In this document: positions 15,659 through 24,822 of the stretch, piece by piece
How the letters are laid out: the number at the start of each line of letters is the position of its first letter
Position numbering within the stretch: position 1 is the first letter of the stretch
DNA from: Armatimonadota bacterium
GTDB taxonomy: Bacteria; Armatimonadota; UBA5829; DTJY01
DNA length: 50,959 bases
Direction: 5' to 3'
NCBI GenBank assembly: GCA_017993055.1
Contig: JAGONM010000007.1
Coordinates: 1 to 50,959 of the forward strand
Notes under the pieces: model-generated
Databases searched by the model: none
What the model was told of the DNA's origin: nothing
The model's input: only the letters and a program-made list of their open reading frames with translations
Made by a program: the position numbers and the translations under genes

Positions 15659-18015
15659 AATCGTACCTCCGATGTATGTCGGTCCCACTTGAGCGCATTG
15701 CCGTTCAGCATGATGCTCTTCAGGCCGGGGACCGGCGGGATGTGCAGAATCGTGGAACGTGGAGTGCGGAACGCGGAAGGAGGACGGGCGAAATATGACA
15801 CCTGCAGTTGGTCTCCGGCGGGGTTGAGCCTGATGTGCAGATCAACCGGGCCGAAACGGGTCGGAATGTTCTCGAAGTTCGAGCCCTTCCCCTCGAGCCA
15901 GGCGAGCGGACAGAGGCGGAGGAGATGGAGCTTGCCTTCCTCGATCTCATCGTCAATCACCGCCAAGCGCGCGATTTGAAACCCTGGAATCCAGAAGATG
16001 CCCGACGTTATCCCGCCTCGGGATTCGCAGACGGTGTAGGTCTGCTGCGACATTGCGCCGGCGAACTGCGAATACAGCCCCTCCAGGAAGTGCCGGCGGT
16101 CGCCGAGCTGCCAGTTGTGATAGACGTTCCAGCTGTAGCAGCACTCCCAACTCGACATTTCGTACCTGAGCGACGGCACGTGGGTGAGATCGCCATACTC
16201 ACGGTACATCTTCGACGGCGGGCCCTCGCGATACCATGCGACCGCATCTCTCATCAACGGGTCGGAGGCATCCATCAACTCCGAGAACACCAGGTGCATC
16301 GGCCCGGTGTCCAGGTAGAATAGGAATCGCCACTGCCAGTCCTGCTCCTTAGAGAGCGAGAACGGGACCATGTGGCGCACCTTCCCCTTGTCGTCGGTCC
16401 ATGTCGCCGTCGTCTTCGCCTTCGCGCGGAACGCCTTCCGGAACGTCGCCTTGTACTCCCTCGCCTCGGCCTCGAACTCGGCGGCGCGCGGGTTGCCGGT
16501 CATCTTGAGGAAGTCGACGGCGGAGGTGAGCCCCTTGTAGATCCAGCCGTCGGTCCAGCAGTTCTGGATGTGCGACTCGTCGTCCGACGCCCCCGCCGGC
16601 GGCATGATACCCGGCACCGCGCCCTCGACGGCCGTCCGCCGGGCATCGCGGATCCACTCGCACGCCTTCACGATCACCGGCGTGTACTCCTCGATGAACT
16701 TCGCGTCGTGGGTGAGAAGCCCGTGCTCGGCCATCGTCCAGAGGATCGCGCCGTGATCGGGCAGCCAGTTGATGATCGCCGTCTCGGGGGGAACGCCGAG
16801 GTAGCCGGGATGCTGTTTCAGTCCGTCACCGGGGGGAATCACCCTGCCCTGGGCATCCTTGAACGGCTTGAGGTATTCCTCCACGACCGAGTGATATCCC
16901 AGAGGGTCCAGGAAGCGAACTATCGCCGTGCAGACCGGAGTGCCCCAGCAGGCGATCCCGTACCCAAACCCACCGGTCATGACGTAGGTCCCGGCGTCCG
17001 GCCACTTCTCGGAGGTGATGCGGCTGATCTGTGCGTTACGCCTGATCGCCTGGGTGATGTAGTCCTCGGCGACCTCGAACTTCGCGGCGGGCAATGTCTT
17101 CGTCCAGAAGGCCTCGGCTTCCTTCAAGGCGCCGTCGTATCCCAGGGCGAGTTCCTTGTCGAAGGTCACTCGGTCGGTCGGGAGCATCGGGACCAAGAGA
17201 TCGACGCAGGATCCCTGCTTCGGTGGAAGCTGGACGTAGAGGAGACTGTCGTCCGCAGAGGGAGCCCCGGCTCTGAACTCGGCCTTGACGGCTGCTCCGG
17301 GCACGAGAGCGATCCGCACCCGTCCGTCGGGTTCGATCACATGAAATGTGTCATCGGCGGCGAGTTCGCGCGGATACTTCGGCTTGGCGTTGAGGGTGTT
17401 CAGGTTGTGCTTTACCTCCATCGAGGCATTGACGGCGAAGGAATTGATCCTGATGCCGAAGCCGGGCGTCTGCTCGAGCGGAAGCCCCTGGGAGGCGTAG
17501 TGGACCGAGAGCCGTACCCAAGCGAAGAGCGGCTCGTCGCCCCGAGTCAGCTCTTGCCCGCCGGGAACGTGGGCGAACACCTGCGAACGAAGGAGATACC
17601 CGTGCCACGCCCACTCGCTCCAGAGGACCGGCGTCTCGCAGTCGGCCCATCCCTGGACCACGTCGTGGTAGTCCTGGGCGATGTTATAGGCCGGCTTCGT
17701 GACCTCGCCAATGCTCCCGGCGGGGATGAATGCGAACTGGGCGAACGGCTCCTGAATATCCGGCCGCGAGCCCGAGCGAGCCGTCGCGTGGTGATGAAAT
17801 GCGAAGTAGTTGGCCAGCGTCCCATCGTAGAAGACATTGAACCTAGTGCGGTGCTCCGGCCACCCGACGACGGTCCACTTCTTCTCCATGTCGTCCCACC
17901 ACGTTTTGGCGATCTCGATGTTCGGCTCGACGGTATTCATCTTCCCCTCCTGTGCGCAGACTGCTCCGAAGCAGAGCATGATCAGCGCTCCGGCGAGCAG
18001 CGTTCTATTCGTCAT
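15655..18015 (-). CDS. Secreted six-hairpin (alpha/alpha6) glycosidase-like protein
   Basis: A 786-residue exported protein (signal peptide about 1-21, ending VCA). The central region alternates long helices with loops bearing Trp, Asp and Glu (YVMTGGFGYGIACWGTP, INWLPDHGAILWTMAEHG, MPPAGASDDESHIQNCW), a pattern of GH63/GH78/GH127-type barrels. The N-terminal part is beta-rich. I cannot place it in one GH family or name catalytic residues safely. The ATG and its stop are coupled to neighbours: 39 bases after the oxidoreductase gene, and GTGA overlap with the amidase gene. Polysaccharide or glycoside breakdown outside the cytoplasm is the likely role. Confidence 0.65.
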   Translation of the reverse strand: MTNRTLLAGALIMLCFGAVCAQEGKMNTVEPNIEIAKTWWDDMEKKWTVVGWPEHRTRFNVFYDGTLANYFAFHHHATARSGSRPDIQEPFAQFAFIPAGSIGEVTKPAYNIAQDYHDVVQGWADCETPVLWSEWAWHGYLLRSQVFAHVPGGQELTRGDEPLFAWVRLSVHYASQGLPLEQTPGFGIRINSFAVNASMEVKHNLNTLNAKPKYPRELAADDTFHVIEPDGRVRIALVPGAAVKAEFRAGAPSADDSLLYVQLPPKQGSCVDLLVPMLPTDRVTFDKELALGYDGALKEAEAFWTKTLPAAKFEVAEDYITQAIRRNAQISRITSEKWPDAGTYVMTGGFGYGIACWGTPVCTAIVRFLDPLGYHSVVEEYLKPFKDAQGRVIPPGDGLKQHPGYLGVPPETAIINWLPDHGAILWTMAEHGLLTHDAKFIEEYTPVIVKACEWIRDARRTAVEGAVPGIMPPAGASDDESHIQNCWTDGWIYKGLTSAVDFLKMTGNPRAAEFEAEAREYKATFRKAFRAKAKTTATWTDDKGKVRHMVPFSLSKEQDWQWRFLFYLDTGPMHLVFSELMDASDPLMRDAVAWYREGPPSKMYREYGDLTHVPSLRYEMSSWECCYSWNVYHNWQLGDRRHFLEGLYSQFAGAMSQQTYTVCESRGGITSGIFWIPGFQIARLAVIDDEIEEGKLHLLRLCPLAWLEGKGSNFENIPTRFGPVDLHIRLNPAGDQLQVSYFARPPSAFRTPRSTILHIPPVPGLKSIMLNGNALKWDRHTSEVRL

Positions 18016-18054
18016 TTCGGCTTCTCCTCGATCAAGAACATGAGTGCGGGGCGC

Positions 18055-19119
18055 TCACTCCCACGGATAGGATATCTTCGTGAGCTGCCCACCGGCGCGC
18101 GCGGACTCCAGCGCATAGAGTCCCGGAAGGCTCATGCGGATCGCTTCGCGCATATTGACTTCCGGCTGTTTGTCGCCGGCGACCGCCGCCAGGAAGTCGG
18201 CGATCATCAGGCCGTCGGCACCGCCGTGACCGCCCAAGCCGACTTCGTGCGCGTGCTCCGGGTGCTTCTCGGTAACCGGAAGCTCCGTCAGCCCGCGCAT
18301 CCCGTAGACCTGATCGGTCGAGAGCAACACCTGGCACTCACCCCCGGCGAGAGGCTGGGTCTTCTCGAAGTAGCCCTTCGTCCCCTGGCAGACGTATCGG
18401 TGATACGGAACGGGATGGCGGTTCACGAAACAGGTCAGCAGCTTCACAACGATACCGGACCTGGTCCTGAAGATCGCGACCATCGCATCGTTGTCCTTCG
18501 GGTCCTTCCGAACGCGGCCGCCCGTGCTGAAGCACGATACCTCCGCCAGGTCCTCGTCAATCCACTTGAGCACCGGGCCGAGGGAGTGCGTGCAGTATCG
18601 TATCGGCTCGTAGTGCTTTCGCCACGGAGTCAACTCCGGGAGATTCCCGAGATCCGCAACGTACTCCGCCTCCAGGTAGAAAGGATCGCCCAGCAGGCCC
18701 TTCTTCTTCATGTCGAGGCAGGCGTCAACATAGGCCCAGAAGTTCGTGGTCGCGCCGAGCATGTAGACAGCGTGCGTCTTCCAGCCGGCGTCCCAGAGCA
18801 TGCGAGCCTCTTCGATCGTATGAACCGCCGGGACATCGCTGAGGACGTGGATGCCCCTCTGCATCGCATCAATCGCGCAGGACGCATGCGTGGGAGGCGG
18901 CGATTCGATCAGAACCGCCTCGACTCTGCCGGAATCGAGCATAGCGCTGTGGTCGGCGAACGTCTCGACGCCGGGGTGATCTGCCGTCGCTCTCTTGAGG
19001 GCAGAAGGGCTGGTGTCGGCGATAGCGGCGAGTCGGACCTCCTTGAACTGCCCCAGGACCGCAATTAGCGAAGAACTCCGCAAGCCATAGCCAATGACGC
19101 CGACGTTTATTCTGGACAT
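18055..19119 (-). CDS. Gfo/Idh/MocA-family oxidoreductase (cytoplasmic)
   Basis: A 354-residue NAD(P)-dependent oxidoreductase without signal peptide. The Rossmann motif INVGVIGYGLRS starts at residue 4, followed by AAIADTSPSALKRA and SPPPTHASCA typical of the family. ATG at 19119 is used because GGAGGTGCAAC lies directly upstream; longer frames have no such site. It lies 32 bases after the amidohydrolase gene and shares the operon with a second, Tat-exported member of the same family. The substrate is probably a sugar or cyclitol, by family only. Confidence 0.88.
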   Translation of the reverse strand: MSRINVGVIGYGLRSSSLIAVLGQFKEVRLAAIADTSPSALKRATADHPGVETFADHSAMLDSGRVEAVLIESPPPTHASCAIDAMQRGIHVLSDVPAVHTIEEARMLWDAGWKTHAVYMLGATTNFWAYVDACLDMKKKGLLGDPFYLEAEYVADLGNLPELTPWRKHYEPIRYCTHSLGPVLKWIDEDLAEVSCFSTGGRVRKDPKDNDAMVAIFRTRSGIVVKLLTCFVNRHPVPYHRYVCQGTKGYFEKTQPLAGGECQVLLSTDQVYGMRGLTELPVTEKHPEHAHEVGLGGHGGADGLMIADFLAAVAGDKQPEVNMREAIRMSLPGLYALESARAGGQLTKISYPWE

Positions 19120-19151
19120 GTTGCACCTCCGTCTGCGATCTAACCCCAGGT

Positions 19152-19919
19152 TCAGGTCCCGCACCCCAAGATCCTGAGAGGTGTCGTTACCTCGATGATC
19201 CGCCGTGTCTCCTCACGAATCTCGACTGCGCGGAAACTCGCCCAGCGAAACCAGATCACGCAGTCGTCCGCGTTCGAGGCAAAGAAATCCGAGCCGACGC
19301 ATATCTGCTCCGGCGGAATGGTCCCCACGATCTCGCGCATGGCAGCCTCGCGCGGGCCGCAGAGGCAGAGAATGAAGTCGGGGTATCTCTGCGCGGCGAG
19401 CATCGCTTCTCGCCAGAGGTCTCCCAGTCCCGAATGGCCGGAGATCACGGTCAGACCCGGAAAGTCCCTGCACAATCGCGCGAGCTGCAGGGGATGCGTG
19501 TACATAGGAGTGCCATCGTGGAACATGATCGCGATGCCCATACCCCTGCACAGGGCCGCAACGGAGTCCATCTCCGGCGAAGCGATCGGAAATCCCTGAA
19601 GCCAGGGGTGGAGCTTCAGCACCTTCACATCGTGCTCGGTCTTGCAGCGTCTGATCTCGGCGAGGGCGGCCTGTCCCATCAGAGGGTTGACGGTCATGGC
19701 GGCAAACAGACGTCCCGGCGCGCGGCTGCAGTACTTAAACACCCGGTCGTTCTCCGCCCCGTGGTCGGCGCATCCGGAGAAGAGCGCATTCAGAGGAGAT
19801 ATCAGCGCCCCGCTCACGCCGTGCCGAGCGAACAGATCGAGTATCCTCTCCGGTGAACCCTCAGGGTAAGGCTCCCCGCCCCAGTTCCCGTAGTGACAGT
19901 GGAAGTCAATCGCACTCAT
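19152..19919 (-). CDS. Amidohydrolase-2 family protein
   Basis: A 255-residue TIM-barrel metal-dependent hydrolase or decarboxylase. It shows the metal motif DFHCHYG (residues 5-11), VLKLHPWLQGF, the His in ISGHSGLGD and the Asp in VGSDFFASN. The family acts on amide, lactone or carboxylate groups of small molecules. Its ATG overlaps the upstream stop as ATGA, showing translational coupling to a close paralogue (next entry). Substrate unknown. Confidence 0.85.
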   Translation of the reverse strand: MSAIDFHCHYGNWGGEPYPEGSPERILDLFARHGVSGALISPLNALFSGCADHGAENDRVFKYCSRAPGRLFAAMTVNPLMGQAALAEIRRCKTEHDVKVLKLHPWLQGFPIASPEMDSVAALCRGMGIAIMFHDGTPMYTHPLQLARLCRDFPGLTVISGHSGLGDLWREAMLAAQRYPDFILCLCGPREAAMREIVGTIPPEQICVGSDFFASNADDCVIWFRWASFRAVEIREETRRIIEVTTPLRILGCGT

Positions 19920-20650
19920 CTTCCGTCTCTAAGAATGCCGTCCAGGTTCAGGCCCAAGATGCGCTCCAGATCGCCGGCATCGTTCACATATCGGGTGATC
20001 TTCTCGATCTCGACTGCCATGTCCGCGCTCGGCGAGTCCGAGCCGTAGACGATACGGTCAGCCCCGACCCGGCTCACCAGATCGCGGATGAAGACCGGCA
20101 GGTGCAGGGAGGTCTCGACGTAGATGTTCCGCACCGCGCTCACAGAGGCGGCCACATCGTTCCAGTAGTCCGCGTAGGCCGCGTGTCCCATGATGAATGT
20201 CCCCTCCGGATACCGCAACGCAAGCTCGGTAAGCTGAAACGGCGACGAACTGACGGCGGTCCCGGTGTGGAAATAGACGGGCTTCCCCCGACTTACTGCC
20301 CGTTCCACAACGGGAAAACCAATCGCATCGGTGATCTGGAATCCCTGAATGGCGGGGTGCAGCTTCAGCCCCGATGCTCCCGAGTCCAATGCCCGATCCA
20401 GTTCGTAGAGGGCTTGCTCCCCGTACCAAGGGTTCACCGTGGCGAACGGGATGAAACGGTCCGGGCGTTCCCTGGCCGCTTGAAGAACCAGATCGTTCCC
20501 CTCACGATTGTAGACTGCCAGAAACCTGTCAACAGGAACGATCACGGCTGCCTCGACGCGATGCGCGTCCATTGTCCGAAGAAGATCCTCGGGCTCGTGC
20601 GAGCAGGTCAACCCCGCACCGATGTGGCAATGGGCGTCCAGTATCCTCAT
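19916..20650 (-). CDS. Amidohydrolase-2 family protein (paralogue)
   Basis: A 244-residue relative of the preceding protein with the same layout: DAHCHIG (residues 5-11), GLKLHPAIQGFQ, FIMGHAAYAD and VYGSDSPSADM. ATG at 20650 is chosen since the metal motif follows at once and the upstream gene stops two bases earlier. Two adjacent members in one operon may act on successive intermediates or form a heteromer; this is inference. Confidence 0.85.
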   Translation of the reverse strand: MRILDAHCHIGAGLTCSHEPEDLLRTMDAHRVEAAVIVPVDRFLAVYNREGNDLVLQAARERPDRFIPFATVNPWYGEQALYELDRALDSGASGLKLHPAIQGFQITDAIGFPVVERAVSRGKPVYFHTGTAVSSSPFQLTELALRYPEGTFIMGHAAYADYWNDVAASVSAVRNIYVETSLHLPVFIRDLVSRVGADRIVYGSDSPSADMAVEIEKITRYVNDAGDLERILGLNLDGILRDGR

Positions 20651-20651
20651 C

Positions 20652-21833
20652 TCAACTTCCGCCAAACTCCCGGATGACCGCATTCAGCTTCTCCGCCTCG
20701 CGTTTGGCGGACTCCTCGCTCTCTACGACGTATGCGAGCAGCAGCCGCGGGATGATGCGCTCGGCAAAGGGACACGTCCCCTCGTCGTATCGCCCGGAAT
20801 GACCCGCGTTCTCGGGACAGTGGAAAGCATGAGCCCGACGCTCCTCGATCACCGGATGCTTGTATGCCGGTTTGCCGGTGTAGCCGACCGAAACCGAATC
20901 GAATCCGGCAGATTCGATCACCTTCCTGAACTCGGCCAGATCGCCATCGCCGCCCTGGAAGGTCGCCGCCCAGTGGTAGAACGAGTGATTCGACCCCTCG
21001 GGACCGCGCTGGAGAACGATCCACGGGCAGCCGGCCACCGCGTCGTCGTAGTGGCGCGCGTTTGCTCTCAGCCTCTGAATGAAGGCAGGCATGACCTCGA
21101 GTTGGGCAAGTCCCACCGCAGCGGTCGGCTCGTTCATCCGGTAGTTGAAGTCCAGGTCGTATGCGACGGACTTGAAGGTCGGCGCGCCCGCCTGCGAGGC
21201 GATCTTCGTCTGAAGCGCCTCACTATTCGCCGTAGCCATGCCTCCATCGCCGAGGGACAACTGCTTGCTCGCCTGGAAACTGAAGCATCCGATGTCTCCC
21301 CACGCGCCGGTGTATCTTACTTTGTAGTCGGCGAGGAGCGACTCCGCGCAGTCCTCGATCACGAGCAGTCCGCGACGATGTCCTATCTCGACGATGCGGT
21401 CCATCTCGGCGGGCAGTCCCCATGCGTGAGTGACAATGATCGCCTTCGTTCGCTCCGTGATCGCCGCCTCGATGCCATCGGGGTTCATGTTGTGCGTAAC
21501 CGGGTCCAGGTCCACGTACACCGGTATGGCATTGTTGTACAGGACGGCCATCGAACCGAAGATGAACTCCGAATCGCAGATGACCTCGCTTCCAGGCCCG
21601 GCCCCGGCGCAGAGGACTCCCGCATGCAGGGCGCTCATGCACGTGTTGATGGCGACGGCATACTCTGCGCCGAGGAGCTCTGCAAATGCTTCCTCGAATC
21701 GCGGGACGAAGGCGCCGCCGTTGAGACTCGAGAGACGCCCGGATTCGAGCACCTCCCGGAGGTATACCATCTCATTGCCTCTGTACGTGCGCCCGGTTTG
21801 CTCCTCCTGTTCAAGCAGCTTGTCGTCTGCCAT
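20652..21833 (-). CDS. DegT/DnrJ/EryC1-family PLP-dependent aminotransferase
   Basis: A 393-residue fold-type I PLP enzyme. The Schiff-base lysine is Lys190 in FQASKQLSLGDGG, and Asp161 in VIEDCAES would pair with the PLP nitrogen. Members put an amino group on keto-sugars or keto-inositols, usually from glutamine or glutamate. The operon also encodes two Gfo/Idh/MocA oxidoreductases, so an oxidation-transamination pair on a sugar or cyclitol is plausible. The start is one base after the creatininase stop. Confidence 0.88.
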   Translation of the reverse strand: MADDKLLEQEEQTGRTYRGNEMVYLREVLESGRLSSLNGGAFVPRFEEAFAELLGAEYAVAINTCMSALHAGVLCAGAGPGSEVICDSEFIFGSMAVLYNNAIPVYVDLDPVTHNMNPDGIEAAITERTKAIIVTHAWGLPAEMDRIVEIGHRRGLLVIEDCAESLLADYKVRYTGAWGDIGCFSFQASKQLSLGDGGMATANSEALQTKIASQAGAPTFKSVAYDLDFNYRMNEPTAAVGLAQLEVMPAFIQRLRANARHYDDAVAGCPWIVLQRGPEGSNHSFYHWAATFQGGDGDLAEFRKVIESAGFDSVSVGYTGKPAYKHPVIEERRAHAFHCPENAGHSGRYDEGTCPFAERIIPRLLLAYVVESEESAKREAEKLNAVIREFGGS

Positions 21834-21834
21834 G

Positions 21835-22626
21835 CTATTCTCCCGTTGGCTCCAGTTCGGCGATGAGATCTGCCAGGCCGGCGATGCATTCGTCCGCTAT
21901 CCTGTGCCCGAGTTCAGCGTTCGCGCCGTCGAAGAACCCCATGACGCCGACCTTGACCCTCGGGTCCTGCGCGATCCGCGGCACGACGAAGGCCGTATCA
22001 ACGGACTTGAGCTTCCGGGCATAGGCATCGGGGTCCGCCCTCATCACGGTGAGAATCTCATCGTCGTCGTAGACGGCCTCGTCCATATTGACCAACTCCG
22101 GCTTCCAGAAGAGCATGAGCGAGGTCTCCGCCATGCCGGCGTGGTAGTCGCCCCGCGCGAACCATTCCATGTAGGTCGGCGAGAGTTCCCAGAACGGCAC
22201 GACCGACACCGTTACGCCGGGCATCTCCGGGCGAAGACGCTGGAACTGTTCTGCGGCATCCTTGGCGGCGGCGACGCTCTCCGATCCGCCGTGGCCCAGC
22301 AGGATGATCAGTTGTCTGAAGCCCTGCAAGGTGAGGCTCTGAAGGATATCCATCAGGAGAATACCAAAGACCTGCGGGCTGATGTTGATCGTGCCGGGCA
22401 GCATCCCGCCCGAGAAGTTATACGGCAGCGGCGGCGCGACGAAGCACCCGGTCTTCTCCGAGGTCCTGTGCGCGATCTCGGAGGCATTGTGGAGGTCAAC
22501 ACTGACCGGGAGGTGGTAGCCATGCTGCTCGCATATCCCGACGGGCAGAACCACCGTCCGGGTCTGTTCGAGCCCTTCTCTGATCTCCTCCACGGTCATG
22601 TTCAGCATCGGTCTTGCGATTGTCAT
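21835..22626 (-). CDS. Creatininase-family metal-dependent amidohydrolase
   Basis: A 263-residue protein with the family signature LPVGICEQHGYHLP (about residues 27-40) and VDLHNA (43-48), supplying Glu33, His35, Asp44 and His46 as metal ligands, and LLGHGGSESVAA further on in place of the usual NGHGGN. Relatives hydrolyse creatinine, dialkylglycine amides, formamidopyrimidines or mycofactocin precursor peptide, so substrate cannot be inferred. First gene of the eight-gene operon; a promoter-like sequence and a palindrome lie upstream. Confidence 0.85.
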   Translation of the reverse strand: MTIARPMLNMTVEEIREGLEQTRTVVLPVGICEQHGYHLPVSVDLHNASEIAHRTSEKTGCFVAPPLPYNFSGGMLPGTINISPQVFGILLMDILQSLTLQGFRQLIILLGHGGSESVAAAKDAAEQFQRLRPEMPGVTVSVVPFWELSPTYMEWFARGDYHAGMAETSLMLFWKPELVNMDEAVYDDDEILTVMRADPDAYARKLKSVDTAFVVPRIAQDPRVKVGVMGFFDGANAELGHRIADECIAGLADLIAELEPTGE

Positions 22627-22638
22627 GCGTTACCCCCG

Positions 22639-22651
22639 GGGACTTAGTCCC
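22639..22651. promoter_or_regulatory. Palindrome GGGACTTAGTCCC, candidate operator
   Basis: A perfect 13-base palindrome (six-base arms around one base) lies 12 bases upstream of the creatininase start and downstream of the predicted -10 box, where a repressor would block transcription. It could also affect translation by forming a small hairpin near the ribosome site. No regulator gene is adjacent. Confidence 0.35.
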
Positions 22652-22674
22652 TATGTCGCTCCCGCCCGAACGCC

Positions 22675-22705
22675 AGTATAGCACCCTGAATGGAAGGCCG
22701 TCCAA
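22675..22705 (-). promoter_or_regulatory. Candidate promoter of the aminotransferase/amidohydrolase operon
   Basis: Reading leftward, TTGGAC (22705-22700) and TATACT (22680-22675) are -35 and -10 like, with a 19-base spacer. The -10 is good, the -35 modest and the spacer long. The gap after hypE is 88 bases, enough for a separate promoter. Read-through from the hydrogenase operon remains possible, as no terminator is evident. Confidence 0.35.
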
Positions 22706-22714
22706 GCTCGGCGA

Positions 22715-23725
22715 TCAGCATATCCTTGGCAGGAGATCGCCTGAGGGCATGTCGAGAATCCGCGCGACGCCCAGGGCGGTCCGCAGATGCACCCTGCGCG
22801 GCGGAGATCCAAGCACGCGCCCGATGATGCAGGCGCGCTCACCGTACGGATGACGGCGCATCGCCTCCAGTACCTTCTCCGCGCTCAGGGCCGGCACGAC
22901 CGCCAGCATCTTTCCCTCGTTCGCCACATGAAGCGGGTCAATACCTAGGAGTTCGCACGCAACGCGGACACCGTCGTCCACCGGGATCGCCGGCTCGTCT
23001 ATCTCGATGCACACGCCCGACTGCGCCGCGATCTCGCTCAGCGACGCGGCCAACCCACCCCTTGTCGGGTCGCGCAGACAGTGAATCTCCGGGCAGGCGT
23101 CCACCATCGAGGCGACGAGCACGCCCAGCGGCGCGCAGTCGCTTGCGATCTCGGAATCGAGCCTGATCCCCTCGCGGCAGGTCATAACCGCCATGCCGTG
23201 ATCGCCGATCGTCCCGCTGACGATCACCGCATCGCCTAGCTTCGCCTTCTCCGGCGAGGGATGAGGCCCCTCGGGAAGCGCTCCGACACCCGAAGTGGTC
23301 ACGAACACGCGATCGGCCGATCCCCTGGGCACGACCTTGGTATCGCCGGCGACGATTGAGACGCCAGCTTCGGCCGCGGCATCGGCCATGGATCCCACCA
23401 CCCGCTCAAGGACGGATATCTCGAGCCCCTCCTCAAGAATGAATGCCGCGCTGAGTGCGATCGGTCGCGCGCCCGATGCCGCCAGATCGTTCACGGTGCC
23501 GCAGACTGCGAGCCTCCCGATGTCGCCGCCCGGGAAGAAGAGCGGGTCCACGACGAAAGAGTCGGTGGTGAAGGCCAGAACTCGGCCCGGAAACTCGATG
23601 ACCGCCGAGTCGCCCATCAGGTCGAGCGCGGGATTGCCGAAATGGCGCAGGAACAGATCGCGTATCAGGTCGGCGCTCTTTCGCCCGCCCGCCCCGTGCG
23701 CGAGCAGGATCACATCGGCACTCAC
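22715..23725 (-). CDS. hypE: Hydrogenase maturation protein HypE
   Basis: Converts the carbamoyl group on its C-terminal cysteine to thiocyanate, supplying cyanide for the [NiFe] centre. The protein ends PRIC, the required terminal Cys. AHGAGGRKSADLI, GDSAVIEFPGR and the FTTDSFVVDPLFFPGGDIG ATP-binding segments fit the family. The GTG start at 23725 overlaps the hypD stop as GTGA. 336 residues, normal length. Last gene of the hydrogenase locus. Confidence 0.95.
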   Translation of the reverse strand: MSADVILLAHGAGGRKSADLIRDLFLRHFGNPALDLMGDSAVIEFPGRVLAFTTDSFVVDPLFFPGGDIGRLAVCGTVNDLAASGARPIALSAAFILEEGLEISVLERVVGSMADAAAEAGVSIVAGDTKVVPRGSADRVFVTTSGVGALPEGPHPSPEKAKLGDAVIVSGTIGDHGMAVMTCREGIRLDSEIASDCAPLGVLVASMVDACPEIHCLRDPTRGGLAASLSEIAAQSGVCIEIDEPAIPVDDGVRVACELLGIDPLHVANEGKMLAVVPALSAEKVLEAMRRHPYGERACIIGRVLGSPPRRVHLRTALGVARILDMPSGDLLPRIC

Positions 23726-24822
23726 GGCGTCACCTCGACATCGGAGTACCTGTACTCGGCGGCGCAGGCCCCCTCGCTCGATACCATGCAAGGCCCGAGG
23801 GGACGCTCCGGCCTACACGGCTTTCCGAACGCCGCGCATTCGCGAGGCGACTTGAGACCCTTGAGGATCGCGCCGCACTCGCACTCACCGCTCCCGACCT
23901 GCCGATCAGCCGGGAGTTGCACTCCCGACCGCGAGGCATCGTATGCGGCGAACTCGGAACGCAGGCGGAGACCGCTCCCGGGGATCACACCCAGCCCGCG
24001 CCACTCGGCGTCGCACGGACGGAAGACCTCTCGGATGCACCGCAACGCCGCCGGATTGCCACCCCCGCTCACAGCCCGCGAGTACTGAACCTCGACCTCG
24101 GAGCGACCTTCCGCCGCCTGCCGGACAAGCATCAAGACGGCCTGCAGAATGTCGAGCGGCTCGAAGCCCGCGACGACGCAGGGGATGCCGCACTTACTAG
24201 CGATTGGCTCATACGCGCGACTGCCGATGACCGAGGTCACGTGGCCGGGGCAGATGAAACCGTCAACGGCGACCTCCGGGTCGGACGACAGCGCCGACAT
24301 CGCCTGAGGGATCGTCTTGTGAGCCGCGAGCACGAGGTAGTTGTCTAGTCCCGCCTTGTCCGCCTCCAGAATCGAGAGAGCGACCGCGGGCGCGGTAGTC
24401 TCGAATCCGATGCCGAAAAACAAGACGCGCCGATCCGGATTTTCAGACGCGACGGTGACCGCGTCGAGCGGCGAGTAGACCACCCTCACGTCGGCACCCA
24501 TCGCCCGAACTTGCTCCAGGGAGACGCGGCTTCCCGGGACGCGAATCATGTCTCCGAACGTGGCGAGGATGGTATCAGGCGACCGGCCCATCTCGATGAA
24601 GCGGTCAATCTCGGTCTGGGAAGTGACGCAGACGGGACAGCCCGGGCCGGACACGAGCCGCAGGGAGTCGGGGAGAAGCCGCCTGATGCCGGACCGTGCG
24701 ATCGCCATCGTATGCGTGCCGCAGACCTCCATGAGCCGCATCGGGCGAGGAAGCGCGCGACGGATAGCATCAGCGAGGCGCAGGGCCGTGTCCGGATCGC
24801 GGAACTCCTCAACGTACTTCAT
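23722..24822 (-). CDS. hypD: Hydrogenase maturation protein HypD
   Basis: Iron-sulfur scaffold that, with HypC, holds the Fe(CN)2CO unit. The family cysteines are present: EVCGTHT (Cys34), SGPGCPVC (near 60-67), GIGFETTAP, and C-terminal Cys positions ending with CAAEYRYSDVEV. 366 residues, normal length. The start overlaps the hypC end by 14 bases. Confidence 0.95.
   Translation of the reverse strand: MKYVEEFRDPDTALRLADAIRRALPRPMRLMEVCGTHTMAIARSGIRRLLPDSLRLVSGPGCPVCVTSQTEIDRFIEMGRSPDTILATFGDMIRVPGSRVSLEQVRAMGADVRVVYSPLDAVTVASENPDRRVLFFGIGFETTAPAVALSILEADKAGLDNYLVLAAHKTIPQAMSALSSDPEVAVDGFICPGHVTSVIGSRAYEPIASKCGIPCVVAGFEPLDILQAVLMLVRQAAEGRSEVEVQYSRAVSGGGNPAALRCIREVFRPCDAEWRGLGVIPGSGLRLRSEFAAYDASRSGVQLPADRQVGSGECECGAILKGLKSPRECAAFGKPCRPERPLGPCMVSSEGACAAEYRYSDVEVTP

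Noticed and set aside
16372-19068. An 898-codon open frame on the + strand
   Set aside because: It lies opposite the six-hairpin glycosidase and oxidoreductase genes, has no ribosome site, and its residue make-up (rich in R, G, V, H) is that of an antisense frame in G+C-rich DNA.
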